This document shows, piece by piece, positions 20,471 through 30,727 of a stretch of 64,000 bases of DNA. This DNA is from Diphasiastrum complanatum (Eukaryota > Streptophyta > Lycopodiopsida > Lycopodiales > Lycopodiaceae). Position 1 is the stretch's first letter. The number at the start of each line of letters is the position of its first letter. The stretch lies in contig CM055101.1 in NCBI GenBank assembly GCA_029204225.1, positions 355,997 through 419,996 of the forward strand. Direction: 5' to 3'. The translations under genes and the position numbers were made by a program. The notes below the pieces were generated by a model. That model saw only the letters and a program-made list of their open reading frames with translations, was not told the origin of the DNA and did not search any database.

Positions 20471-21976
20471 TGTAAGATTTGAGGAGGAGCCTACATGTGA
20501 TCAAGATCTTGAGGATCCATCTCAAGATCTGAGGACTCCAAGGAGGTCTACAAGAAGGAAAGCCGAGCCTTCAAGGCTCACCTATGTTGACAAAGGTGAA
20601 GAAAGGGAAGATCTTCATTCACTTACCTCTTACACTTTTCTAACTTCTATGTTTGATGAACCAAGTTGCTTTGAAGAGGCTATGGAGTCACAAGAATGGA
20701 GGGATGCCATGCAAAAGAAGTATGATGCTCTTATCATACATGGAAGCTTGTGGATCTTCCTCATGGAAGTAAACCACTTGAGTGCAAATGGATCTATAGA
20801 TTGAAGTACAATCAAGATGGGAGCATCAACAAACACAAGGCAAGGCTAGTGGCAAAGGAGTCCTTGCAAACCAAGGGAGTAGATTTTGATGAAACTTTTG
20901 CTCCTGTTGCTAAACTAGTTTCCATAAGGTTAATCATTTCTCTTGCAACTACTTTCAATTGGCCTCTATTTCAACTTTATGTAACTAATGCATTTTCCAA
21001 TGGTTATTTGGAAGAGGAGATCTTCATGAGGCAACCCGAAGGCTTCATCAAAGAAGATCAAAAGGAAAAAGTGTGTTTATTGCTAAGAAGCCTTTATGGG
21101 CTTAAGCAAGCACCTAGAGCTTGATACTCTAGGTTGAATACTTTCTTGAACTCTATAAAATTTGTTGTAAGTGCTTATGATACTTCTTTGTACTTAAGAT
21201 TCAATGATGGTAAAATCACCATTCTCATTTTGTATGTAGATGACATTATCCTTAGTGGAAATGATCATGATGGTATACAAGAAGTGAAAGTAGCATTGTC
21301 TAAAGAGTTTAAGATGGTGGATCTTGGTAATCTTCATTTCATATTAGGAATAGAAGTTTCAAGAGACAAAGATTTGAGTTTTATTTGTCAATCCAAATAT
21401 GCTTTTTCTATTTTAGAAAAGTTTGAAATGAAAGATTGTAAAAGAGTAGAAACTCCTATGGAGCCAAATGTAAAAGTTTCTAATAGCGATGGTGAAGCAT
21501 CTTTTGAGGACATCACACTATATAGAAGACTTGTAGGCTCCTTGATCTATCTTACTATAAATAGGCCTGATCTAAGCTATAGTGTGGGTAAACTAAGCCA
21601 ACCTATGCAAAATCCGTTGGTTTGTCATTGGAAAAATGCAAAAAGTGTGTTGAGGTACATCTCGGCCATCAAGAACTTTGTCATTTTATATGATGGATCT
21701 AATCTTGCCTTAAGGGCATATTCGGATGCTGATTTTGCAGGTGATAAGGTGGATAGGAGGTCCACAAGTGCTTTTGTTACCTTTCTTTGCAATGGCATAG
21801 TGTCTTGGCTTTCCAAAACCCAAGATACTATTTCTCTATCTTCAACCGAGTCAGAATACAAGGCACTAGCATCCACAACAAAGGAGATCTTATGGTTGAA
21901 GAGGCTTTTGGTGGAGTTGCAAGTCATGGAGGCCAAGGAGCAGCCAATAGTATATTGTGACAACCAATCAAGCTAA
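20470..21976 (+). pseudogene. pol: Copia RT and RNase H (element 2)
   Basis: RT starts at CKWIYRLKYNQDGSINK and FDETFAPVAKL. The first catalytic D is Y (20978-20980, QLYVTNAFSNG). RSLYGLKQAPRA is followed by TGA where W is expected (21122-21124). The YVDD box is intact (21233-21244, ILYVDDIILSG), as are LDLYR-type RPDLSYSVG and the RNase H acids (SDADFAGD, SSTESEYKAL, YCDNQSS). The terminal stop after NQSS is shared with element 1. Domain order RT then RNase H after integrase is diagnostic of copia. Confidence 0.9.
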
Positions 21977-22198
21977 GCATTAGCAACCAATATCACATTC
22001 CATGCAAGGAGCAAGCACATAGAGATTGCTCAACATTTTGTGAGGGAAAAGGTTCAAGCAAAGGAGATCAAGCTACATCATGTGTCTTCTTCAGATTGCC
22101 TTGCTGATCTACTCACCAAAGCCTTGCCAAAGTCTTCATTCATCAAGTTAAGATCAGCTTTAGGAGTTGTAGATAGATGCATTATAGTTGTATCATGT
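21977..22198 (+). pseudogene. pol: RNase H tail (element 2)
   Basis: HARSKHIEIAQHFVREK, VSSSDCLADLLTKAL and LRSALGVVD, continuing in frame past the shared stop to the purine tract. Confidence 0.8.
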
Positions 22199-22200
22199 AA

Positions 22201-22211
22201 AAATTGAGGAG
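22201..22211 (+). promoter_or_regulatory. Polypurine tract (element 2)
   Basis: AAATTGAGGAG directly before the 3' LTR; one GAG unit shorter than in element 1. Confidence 0.85.
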
Positions 22212-22849
22212 TGTTAGAATTTAGCAATTTTCACATGGTTTTTTTTATGTATTTTGACATCTATGTGGGTCCACACGTGTGAGGACTGTCTTCAGATCCA
22301 TTTTGATTAGCTTTCATTTGAGTCAAATATGACATTAAAGTTATAGGAGTTAGGTCCTAGATTGTAGGAATCTAGAAGGTCAACACAAACCACCAATGGA
22401 TGATGTGGCAAACTTGAGAGATCTTATCCAAAGTGGATATGGATAAGTACAATGAGCTACCCCACATGTGCTAGATGCAGCTTAGAGAGAGATTATGATG
22501 ATTATGTACTTGATCCATGATGAATCCATTGTGAACCTAATGATGAGAAACATTGGTTTGTGAAGCAATCTTGGTGTTTTCACTCTCTTAAGTACTTTCT
22601 TTGTGGATGAATGCTTAGTAAATCATTAGTAAACTATTTCTCTATTATCAGGCCGTACAGTAGCTATACTTCACATGTGTGAAGCTGTGGGTCATCATTA
22701 TTTGATTGTTCTTGCTTGAATCACAAAGATTGTCAAGTAGAAGCTAGATTTGGAAGCTAGTCTTGATATAGATCAAGATCCCAAGCTACCTATCACTCTT
22801 TGTGATCATTTGGAGATCAAATTCAGTCCTTAAACTCTGAAATTTGACA
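22212..22849 (+). repeat. 3' LTR of element 2
   Basis: 638 bp. Shares the ~30-bp gap after GAGGAC(C)TGTC with the 3' LTR of element 1. The flank begins TGATTTTCC; element 1's flank has 14 more bases before that same sequence. Confidence 0.93.
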
Positions 22850-24366
22850 TGATTTTCCGTGCTTCGAGAAAAATACTTTTCTTAATGCATGTTAGCCCCT
22901 TCCAAATAAGCTTGTAGGAACATCCCTTCAAGTTGTATTTTCAAAAAGTAATACAGTAGGATATTGCAATTCATAATGTGAATTATATAAGTATAGAAAG
23001 TACCTCATGCTTGTTACTTGATCCAAATGTCGAATGACTAGTTGGAAGTGAGTCACCATAAAAATCAACCACCTAGACTCGGAAAGATAATACGCTCGTG
23101 GAATTTCTCAGTACTACACAAAGTAGAAAACGACAACTATCACAAGAATATCTTTAAGAGTGATAAATCACTTCATATACTGAACGATCAACAGAGAAAT
23201 GATAGTGTATTGAATATTTATTGAATATCAGAAATCAGAGCAAAAACTCAAAGTACCTTGCCAGACCGTTATGGAAACTCACCTGATACCCTAGAAACAC
23301 CTCCAAAACCGATTTCACTTATTCAAAATGATCTTTGTGTCTGAAGTGTTATGGCACAGTTTGGTAACCCAAGAAGGTTTTGTCCAGTACTACGAATCCT
23401 AAGTTGGGGATCTGCAATCATTATAGTGTTAGATACTACTTTGGGCCATGTGACCACATGCGACCTTGCCTTAGAACTAAATACTAATGAAACCCAAATA
23501 CAGGCTACTTTGTATCTACATATAGGTCAACATTGGTTTTCCCTCTCAATTCAAGTTGCCCTACTAGACAGGATCCCCCGAGTAGCTTTAGGGTTCATAT
23601 GACTGACCTGGGATATCAGTTCCTACCCCTACCGGGTGACGTATGCCAACTGTTCAAAAGAGAAATTGCAAGATATCATTTTTATACACCCGAATTTCAT
23701 TACAATCTACAACCCTGGGACATCTTATTTAGAGTACGACACCACGAGGATTATAGTTACCTAGCCGTATATGTGTTCAGGCCAGATAGGTCGCAAAAAC
23801 TAATCGATGCTACATCTATGTATTTTGTAGGAGTATTGCAAGAAGTATCACCAACATAAATTTCAAAGATAGACCCAGAAATAGAAATCAACGAGCACTA
23901 TACCAACACCCTGACCTCGTGAATATCTCCAATGACATAGTATCCGAGGACTCCACTGATGATCTCGTTTATGAATTAAGAACCATCTGAGTCGTTCAGG
24001 TTGGATCAAAACTGAATTTCACAAGATTCTTGGCTAGAAATCCCTTTGAAAGCCCTCAAACGATTTCTATCCCAGAATCTCTGAGATTCCATTATATCCT
24101 ACCTAGGTTTCAGAGTCAAACTTAGCAAAATTCTAGTTCAATAGTATGAATGGCGACACCACTCAGATATTGCCCAGAACTACGCATAGAAGAATGGATG
24201 GCCATAAGGTTTGTTACCCTCAATACACAACATGAGAGTGTGAGCACCAGAGACTTAGCCATTGAAATAGTTAGAGAAGTATGACACTTTTGAATCCGCA
24301 TTTACTATCGCATAGATAATGTATGGGTACTATTGTCCATTACTTTGACTCGACTACGCCAAGGAT
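22850..24366 (+). pseudogene. Downstream pseudogene region of copy B
   Basis: Counterpart of 6204-7814. The frame at 23533-23859 carries the same unrecognised protein as 6905-7441 (VHMTDLGYQFLPL, YHFYTPEFHYNLQPW) but ends early at a ~75-bp deletion. The piece equivalent to 7597-7813 lies at ~24148-24360. An upstream frame at 23351-23602 (MAQFGNPRRFCPVL, HIGQHWFSLSIQV) is open here and broken by a stop in copy A. Confidence 0.4.
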
Positions 24367-24369
24367 AGA

Positions 24370-25023
24370 AGCGAGGAATAGAGGTCGACAAAGACAAGGT
24401 CGAGGTTATAAGGGATCTACTAATACCAATGAATCTACTAGAACTTAGAGCCTTCTTAGGACATGTTGGCTATTACCGAAGATTCATACAGAATCATGTC
24501 TCGATAGCTACAGCCCTTACACAATTACTTAAGAAACAAGTCATGTACTTGTGGACGCCAGAACAATAGAAAGCATTCGAAGAACTCAAGTAGAAGCTGA
24601 TTGATGTTCCAATTCTAAGACCACTTAATTGGACTATCCTATTTTATAGTTATGTTGATGTGTCAACATTCACTATTGGTGTCTATCTTTGCTAGAAGGA
24701 CGAACAACCATCCAATATACTATATTAGTTGTCAGCTTAGTTCCTCAGAGAAAATTTATTCGGCAACATAAAGGAAAGCACTTGGCATGATGTTCACTAT
24801 AAAGAAATTGCGGCATTATTTGCTGCGTTATGTTTTTAATCTTCCATGTTGATCATTATGCTTTGAAGTATCTTGTGAATAAACCCGATTTATCTGGAAG
24901 AATTGCTCGTTGGGTTCTATTGCTACAAGAGTTCACATTTCAAGTTGAACTTCTTCGAGGAAAATATCATATGAATGCTGATTACCTTTCTCGACTCAAC
25001 ATAGGAAAAATTGAAGACCAATG
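24370..25023 (+). pseudogene. pol: Gypsy RT end and RNase H
   Basis: Plus-strand frames read LRAFLGHVGYYRRFIQNH, ALTQLLKKQVMYLWTPEQ, then FTIGVYL, KEIAALFAALCF and an open stretch HYALKYLVNKPDLSGRIARW, LLQEFTFQV, HMNADYLSRL. These are the RT C-terminus and RNase H of a gypsy element, close to the Athila/Tat type. Several stops and at least two frameshifts are present. It starts abruptly where homology to copy A ends. Confidence 0.83.
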
Positions 25024-25522
25024 AATGATGATTTTCCCAATGAAAATTTATTTGAAATATCATCCATGAATTCCCTGTATTATGATATTATTATTTATCT
25101 TAAGGATCAAATATATCTTGAAGCACATGATTTGGAGAAGAAGAAGAAGTTGCACATTATACGATTATTAACAATCTCTGTACAAGCTTGGTGTAGATAA
25201 TCAGTTAAGAAGGTGTCTTGAAGCCGAAGACATTATAAAAGGTATCTGTGCCTTACATTCGAAAGATGTCGGAGGTCACTTTGCCATGGAGGATACTGTT
25301 ATTAATGTTGCACATGCTACATATTGGAATCAAAAGTTACCTTCAGTCGTCTAGGCTTATCCAAACATGGAGAAGATAACGACGAAGCAGATGCCTTACT
25401 TTCTTACATATGGTATGCATCCTATTCTGCTGATTGAATATATCAAGATATTCATTGAGAAGATTGCATCTCTAGGAGGAGGAAACAAGTTGCTACTTAA
25501 AAGGAACAAATCACTTGGGTGA
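25024..25522 (+). pseudogene. pol: Gypsy integrase with core deleted
   Basis: The N-terminal zinc-binding region is recognisable (LRRCLEAEDIIKGICALH, DVGGHFAMEDTV, HATYWN). After QKLPSV the text jumps to the integrase C-terminal signature PYFLTYGMHPILLIEY, so the DDE core is lost. The frame runs on through a TGA (25520-25522) into the coiled-coil frame. Confidence 0.75.
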
Positions 25523-26119
25523 ATGCTTCAGCAATCAACACAAGAAGCTAATGTGTACAAAGCCACCGATAAGGCAATTCAGGCCAAACATGCAGATTTG
25601 CAGAAGAATTTTGATTCTTTACAAGCTGAATACAATAAGGTCAATGCAAAAACGACAACTCTGCAGACCACACTTCAAGAAGAGATAACAAAGCGAATAA
25701 AAACGGAAACTATCTTACAATTATGTAGCACTGATAGATCGATTCAAATTGATCCCTTGAAGTCACATTATCTCCAAAACTAGATGCTCAAAAAATTTTG
25801 AGTCGAGTTTCTTCTACAACTCCAAAACAATAAGGCTCTCATCGAAGAAAAACTTGTTGAGTTGAAAGATTTTTTTGCCGACACTATTCAAATCTGTACA
25901 AGGCCAGATGCTCATGATGAATATCTACAGGCTCTGGAAAAGATTGAAAGTCTTTCAACTCAAATTTGTTTGGGAGTTGCTGATCATCTAGAATATGTCG
26001 AAGCATGTATAAAGATCTTTGATCTTCAAAAGGAGGTTGTTGACCTGAAGCAACAGATAGAAGACCAAAAGCTTGCTGCAGAACTTCACAAACAGGACGT
26101 TGTTGAGTGCCTAAGATAA
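25523..26119 (+). pseudogene. Coiled-coil coding remnant, unrecognised
   Basis: One frame of ~199 codons with two internal stops (TAG 25781-25783 and TGA 25796-25798). Both halves are heptad-rich: KHADLQKNFDSLQAEYNKV, TTLQEEITKR, LVELKDFFADTIQ, LQKEVVDLKQQIEDQKL. It is in frame with the integrase tail upstream. It could be an extra 3' ORF of the gypsy element or a joined fragment. I cannot assign a family. Confidence 0.45.
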
Positions 26120-27327
26120 AATGACCAAGAAGAAACCAGTTGAAGGTATGTGCAGAACTCTTTAAAAAATTTTCTGAATGATTCTGAAACTGGAGCCCAC
26201 ATCATCTTGATGTCGAATTTCAATGGCATGTGGATTATTTGATGCTACCAGGCACAATAGGCATTGCATTAGAGAACTTGCTAACTATTTGGGAAAAGGA
26301 ATATTTTCTCTAGATATCGAACCGACTTATCATTGAACAAAAGGGTTGTCTATGTTGGGCCGTAATCCAAGGTAGATTTAAGGTTTTGCCATTCGGGTCA
26401 ATTGAATTGTATATAGGTTCCACCTCCATGTATGCTTTAGAATACATCCAAATAAAGGAGTATAAATTTTTGAAGCACGATGATATGAAGCGAAAGTTTT
26501 GGAGGAGGCATGCTGAATTTAAGTTGTACTTACCAAAAGCTCTTCGAATATAGATGAATTTGACGATGCAGTTCTTTTGCTGAACATCCATATGGCGTAC
26601 CCAGAGTTGTATGGTCTGTATACCAACTGGGAGCGCAACTTTTCTCATGACTTTGCATAGATCAAGCACAATCTACAAGATCGAGACAAAGCTCGTGAAT
26701 ATGAAGCATTTTGTACTTATACACATTGGCAGTTCGGAACATTTGCAACAAAGACATTATTTTTTGTTCAAAACTTATTTGTAAAGTATAAGTCTGTACA
26801 ATTTTCATCTTGTTTGTTCAAACAAATTACATTACGTAAAGATTGATGAAGATTTTGAACTAAGAGAACAAGTATTTGATGGAACTTTACTTCATGTAAG
26901 GTTATCATAATTCAACAATTTACCTATCTGCTGATAATCAAGAGCAAAAGAAGACTTATTATTGCTAGAGTGTCAAAGAGATTTAGAATTGGCACAACAA
27001 TTACATGATGATATGAATACATGATATTTTTCCCGAATTCTTCTTGTATATGTTCATGATTATGTCATGTCGAGTTCTCAAATTTGAAAGATGTTTGAAG
27101 ACAATTTAACTTGATGTTTGTTCAAACACAATTCGAATCAACCCACTCAAAATATGATTTTGAAATAAAAAGTAAAGGTCATATATTCAACAATTGAATA
27201 AATATCTCTACATTTGACCTAACGAATATTTAAAAGGTGGATTATTGATGACACGAAAGTATTCTTTTCTAACGAATGAACAATTCTTGAACAGAAGATT
27301 ATATGTTCACGAGGACGTTTCACATTT
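26120..27327 (+). pseudogene. Degraded interior, probable retroelement 3' part
   Basis: Broken coding-like pieces appear at ~26540-26750 (NIDEFDDAVLLLNIHMAY, ELYGLYTNWERNFSHDF). An antisense frame of 119 codons (26310-26669) is judged a shadow. The rest is AT-rich. The stretch leads to a purine tract and LTR start, so it is read as retroelement 3' interior. Confidence 0.4.
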
Positions 27328-27338
27328 GAGGAGGGGGA
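27328..27338 (+). promoter_or_regulatory. Polypurine tract
   Basis: GAGGAGGGGGA followed by TATT and a TG-starting repeat. The same arrangement occurs at 33573-33585. Confidence 0.65.
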
Positions 27339-27342
27339 TATT

Positions 27343-27900
27343 TGATGCCATGTATTTGCTAAATAACGAATATCTACTCGAATATGGCAATATGCACTCG
27401 AATATAAAGATATGCGCTGGACAATCATATATTATGAAGAGGCCCATATCATTTTTTGGGATATAATTGTTAAAAACTTGTCTTGCACTAAAGGACAAGA
27501 CCTCCATTAATGAAACAATGTCTGGAATAACCTTAATCTGTTGGATTTCAATGCTTGGGCTCAAATTATCTGGTAATAAGCATCCTGAAACACCTTGTAT
27601 ATATTTATTCTTGGAAAAGCACAATATTATGAAAGTTCAAATTTCCAGCAAAGGATCAAAAAATTTGGGTTTCGAATTTTTCCAAACCAAGCTTATTTTT
27701 TGAACCAATGTCAATCTTTTCAAAGAGAGATTTTTCGAATTTGTTCGGTTCGGATCTGTTCTAATTTTTTGAGCACCTTCGAACCTGTTTAGTTCAGATC
27801 TATTCTGATTTATCTGGGTGTCTTTGACCCTGGATCCGATCGGATCGGCAATGATTAGTACCTTCAACATATGGATGATTGAAGTACTCTCTTTTTTCAA
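27343..27900 (+). repeat. LTR start, right part degenerate
   Basis: Starts TGATGCCATGTATTTGC and matches 10707-10908 in reverse for ~200 bp. The end is not defined: the copia remnant on the minus strand begins near 27905. Around 27740-27850 are mirrored GGTTCGGATC / GATCCGATCGGATC words. Confidence 0.55.
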
Positions 27901-27992
27901 AAAAAAACTTCTATTCAATGATTTAGGTAATGACTCAGATGAAAATGATTCTTCCTCACTATCATTTACAATGACATCATTCAGAGTACATC

Positions 27993-28771
27993 CTACTTTG
28001 AACTCTTCACATCTTCTCTTCTTCTTGACTTGTGACTATCTTCCTCACCAAGTCTCATGATAGAACCATTCGATATACTCTCTTTATGAAGACATGTGAC
28101 TCCACTTGCTGAAAAAATGACTTTCTTGGACTCATCACAAAAAAATGTTGAAGAACCATCTCCTTTATGAATGCACTTAGCAACATCTTTTTCCATATGC
28201 TCAAAGAAATCATTAGCAACAAACTTTTCCAAGGAAGAACCTTCACCACCTCCATCGATGAAGTTAGCTCTTTTCTTACCTTTTGCATGCTTGCACTTGC
28301 CATGAAGAACCATTGAAGAACCATCCTCATAACTAGTCAAGTTAGCACAAAGATGAACATCTCCAAGAAGCATGTTAGATCTTGACCTAGATCTAGCATA
28401 AGGAAGCTTGTTAGACTTTGAATAAGATCCACCAATCTTATTGATGCTAAACTTCGGAAAGTTGAGACCAATATCCTTTTCCATTCCATCCGTTTTGTTA
28501 GCCATAACAAAAGCATCAAGCTTGCCCCTAGAAACCAAGATTTCTTCCTTATTAATAAAACAAGCATCCCACCAAACTTTACCATGTATTCTTTCTCTAT
28601 CATTTGACCAACACTTAACAGATTCTTTGAAAGTGAAGGAATGTAAAAAACACCATCAAGTCTTGCTTTCCTATTAGTAGAAAGACAAATATGAATTGAA
28701 CCAGTACCTTCAATCACACCCCCACCATTGGCCATGTGTATCACTTTCTTGGCTCCATCATAAGTGACCAA
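27993..28771 (-). pseudogene. pol: Protease/pre-integrase part of element 3
   Basis: Two overlapping frames read VTYDGAKKVIHMANGG, LDGVFYIPSLSKNLLSVGQM and EILVSRGKLDAFV, matching the post-protease and pre-integrase region of element 4. From ~28500 leftwards the protein turns into KTDGMEKDIGLNFPKF and a long tail with no copia motif. The catalytic DSG of the protease is missing because the insert takes its place. Confidence 0.7.
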
Positions 28772-28772
28772 A

Positions 28773-30118
28773 GAAGTAAAGAACTCCTGGATTTAATCAC
28801 TCTTGCCTTCAGTACGTGGAAGGAAGAGAAATGCAAGTTTTACATCACCTTCCAAGGAACCACACACAAGGTGCGTGTGAATGAGGCTGCCCTTGCTGCC
28901 ATTGGCATAGTGTCTGGTACCCAAGCCTCCCCCAACCATAAGCAAGCTAAACAAGGTATTAAGCCTTACATTGACCTTACAAATGATTTGCATTGGACCA
29001 ATGATGGCTATCTCCTCAATGCCATTAATAAGCCTGCCATACATGTTGTTGCCCAGCTCCTAAATAGTTTTTTGATGGTTGGCAACCTTAGGAAAGACCG
29101 TATCACTTCTAAAATCCTACGTAGGATAGTCGAGTCCTACATCAAGATAGCCAAAGCCCCTCTCGAACCATATAACTGGTTCAAGACTATTACTGGTGAG
29201 CTCAAACGAGCCATTAAGAGCAATACCAGGTAGGAATTTGCTGCTAGTTCATTGTTATCTCTTCTAGCAGCCTCCCATCTTGAAAACAGAATCCATAGCT
29301 TTCACCTAGATTCTGTTCTTTCGGTTTATGAAGATGCACTGGCCGAGTCATCACACCAAGCCTCGAATTCACATAGTCAACGTCGTCCACACAGCGAGAT
29401 CGTCATTCCCGACTCGCCTTCCGTGTCACGACATCGTACTAGGCATACATCGTCAACTGCGCTTCCACCCCCTGCTGTTGTTCACACTAAACTTCCTATT
29501 CCCCCTGCCTCTGATGCTTTCCTCGCCTCTGCTTCCACTCAATGATAGTCTATGACCATTGGGGCTACCATTCTCATCACAACTGCCCAGGCTGCCTCAA
29601 CCCCACACATAGAAGCTACTTCCCCAAACACGCAGTACTTTATGGATATGTTAGATGATTCCGACCCCCTTGGGGCCTCCGAAGTTTTTGAAATGCCCCA
29701 GATCCCTGTGCCCTTTGACCTCCAATCCTCTAGAAGAGGATTCAAACAATTTCATGATACTACTGGTGGTGTTGAAGATTCATGCCAATTATCCCAGCAA
29801 CCTCAAGATGAAGCTGCACCAGCCACACTTTGGGTTGAGCAAGTTGTGAAATCACCAAAGTAGTTCGATGCCACAGTGCCAGAAGGCTATGAAGAGGAAG
29901 ACCTTTTTGAAGAAGAAGAAATTCTGGCACCTCTTCCACACCAACCAAGGACTGCACCATCAGGTCCTTCTGCTACTACCACCTCCACGTCAGTAGATTC
30001 TGGTGATGCTCTCAGTTTGGTCTCAAGCCTTGCACAAGTGATCCAGTCTATGCTAGAGATAAAAAAACAAATGGAGCGGAGAATCTTGGATGTGGGATCA
30101 AAAAAATACTCTTATTAG
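28773..30118 (+). pseudogene. Long damaged gene-like frame inside element 3
   Basis: One plus-strand frame stays readable from ~28773 to 30118 (~450 codons), broken only by stops at 29231-29233, 29543-29548 (TGA TAG) and 29861-29863. The N-terminal part looks globular (FSTWKEEKCKFYITFQG, NEAALAAIGIV, AIHVVAQLLNSFLMVGNL, ESYIKIAKAPLEPYNWFK). The middle is Pro/Ser/His-rich and a late part is acidic (YEEEDLFEEEEIL). It resembles the putative plant transposon/gag-like proteins annotated next to retroelements in many plant genomes, but I cannot name the family with confidence. It is clearly GC-richer than its surroundings. The two flanks share GACCAAA (28766-28772 and 30728-30734), a possible target duplication or junction microhomology. 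Confidence 0.5.
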
Positions 30119-30727
30119 CCAGAAGATTATTTAGTTGGACATCGAAGGATACATCAGCTCCTTGCAAAATGCCCTAACAACCGCACAAGATCAGGTGGAC
30201 AAGGCTGTGTAGGATGCAAAGCAACAAGTGCAGCTGCTACAAGGTCAACTACAGATGACAGAGCAGGATCACACATGTCTCCAAGGTGAATTGGATGCAA
30301 CCACCCTTGTGCGTGATGCGTATCTTCAAACACAAATACCAGATCATCCGGTAACTCCAATGGAGATCGCGTATTTGTTCAAAAAAGTGAAAACTTACAA
30401 AGTGTCCCTTCAGGATTCGAAGGCCACTTTAACAAATACAAAGGAGCAGCTTCAACTAAGTTGGAAAAGCCTAAAGCAACCATCAGTGCCTATGAACAAG
30501 CTGTCGCTCAAGTGTTGGAAGCCGGACCACAAATCTCAATACCGGTCATGCCACAATTCTTCCCTACGTGCCAAGAGGATGCACCAATGGATACAGGACT
30601 AGATTCGGGTATGGACTAGGGCGGAGCTCAAGAAGTTGAAGAATGATAGCCAATTCCACAGGCAGTGCAAGGGAGTCCATCTTCATCAAGGACCACACCA
30701 TTATTCAGAAGGCCAATCAGTGTCGAG
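30119..30727 (+). pseudogene. Coiled-coil C-terminal part of the inserted frame
   Basis: After a frameshift near 30120-30140 the sequence continues with heptad-like text: ISSLQNALTTAQDQVDKAV, a TAG, then DAKQQVQLLQGQLQMTEQ, YLFKKVKTYKVSLQDSKAT and LTNTKEQLQLS. With the upstream part this suggests one original protein of ~600 residues with a globular head, disordered middle and coiled-coil tail. Confidence 0.45.

Larger units (their letters stand above)
17072..22849 (+). mobile_element. Copia LTR retrotransposon, element 2 (in copy B)
   Basis: The counterpart of element 1 and the fullest copia in the window (5.8 kb). Both LTRs, primer site, leader, gag, protease, integrase, RT, RNase H and purine tract are present. 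The left flank is AAAAA, as in element 1; the right flank lost 14 bp, so its direct repeat is gone. Shared catalytic losses (protease D to N, RT D to Y) and shared frameshifts show it was already dead when the block was duplicated. Confidence 0.93.
15835..24366. repeat. Large duplicated block, copy B
   Basis: Second copy of the block at 948-7814. It retains ~0.9 kb (16076-16987) and the complete copia RT/RNase H region that copy A lost, but has its own deletions: 78 bp in integrase, 7 bp in gag, ~75 bp in the downstream frame, and 14 bp at the 3' junction of the copia. Beyond 24366 it continues into gypsy polymerase remnants not found after copy A. Confidence 0.85.

Noticed and set aside
29328-29555. 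Second open frame overlapping the inserted gene-like frame
   Set aside because: It overlaps the longer continuous frame in a different register and has no features of its own.
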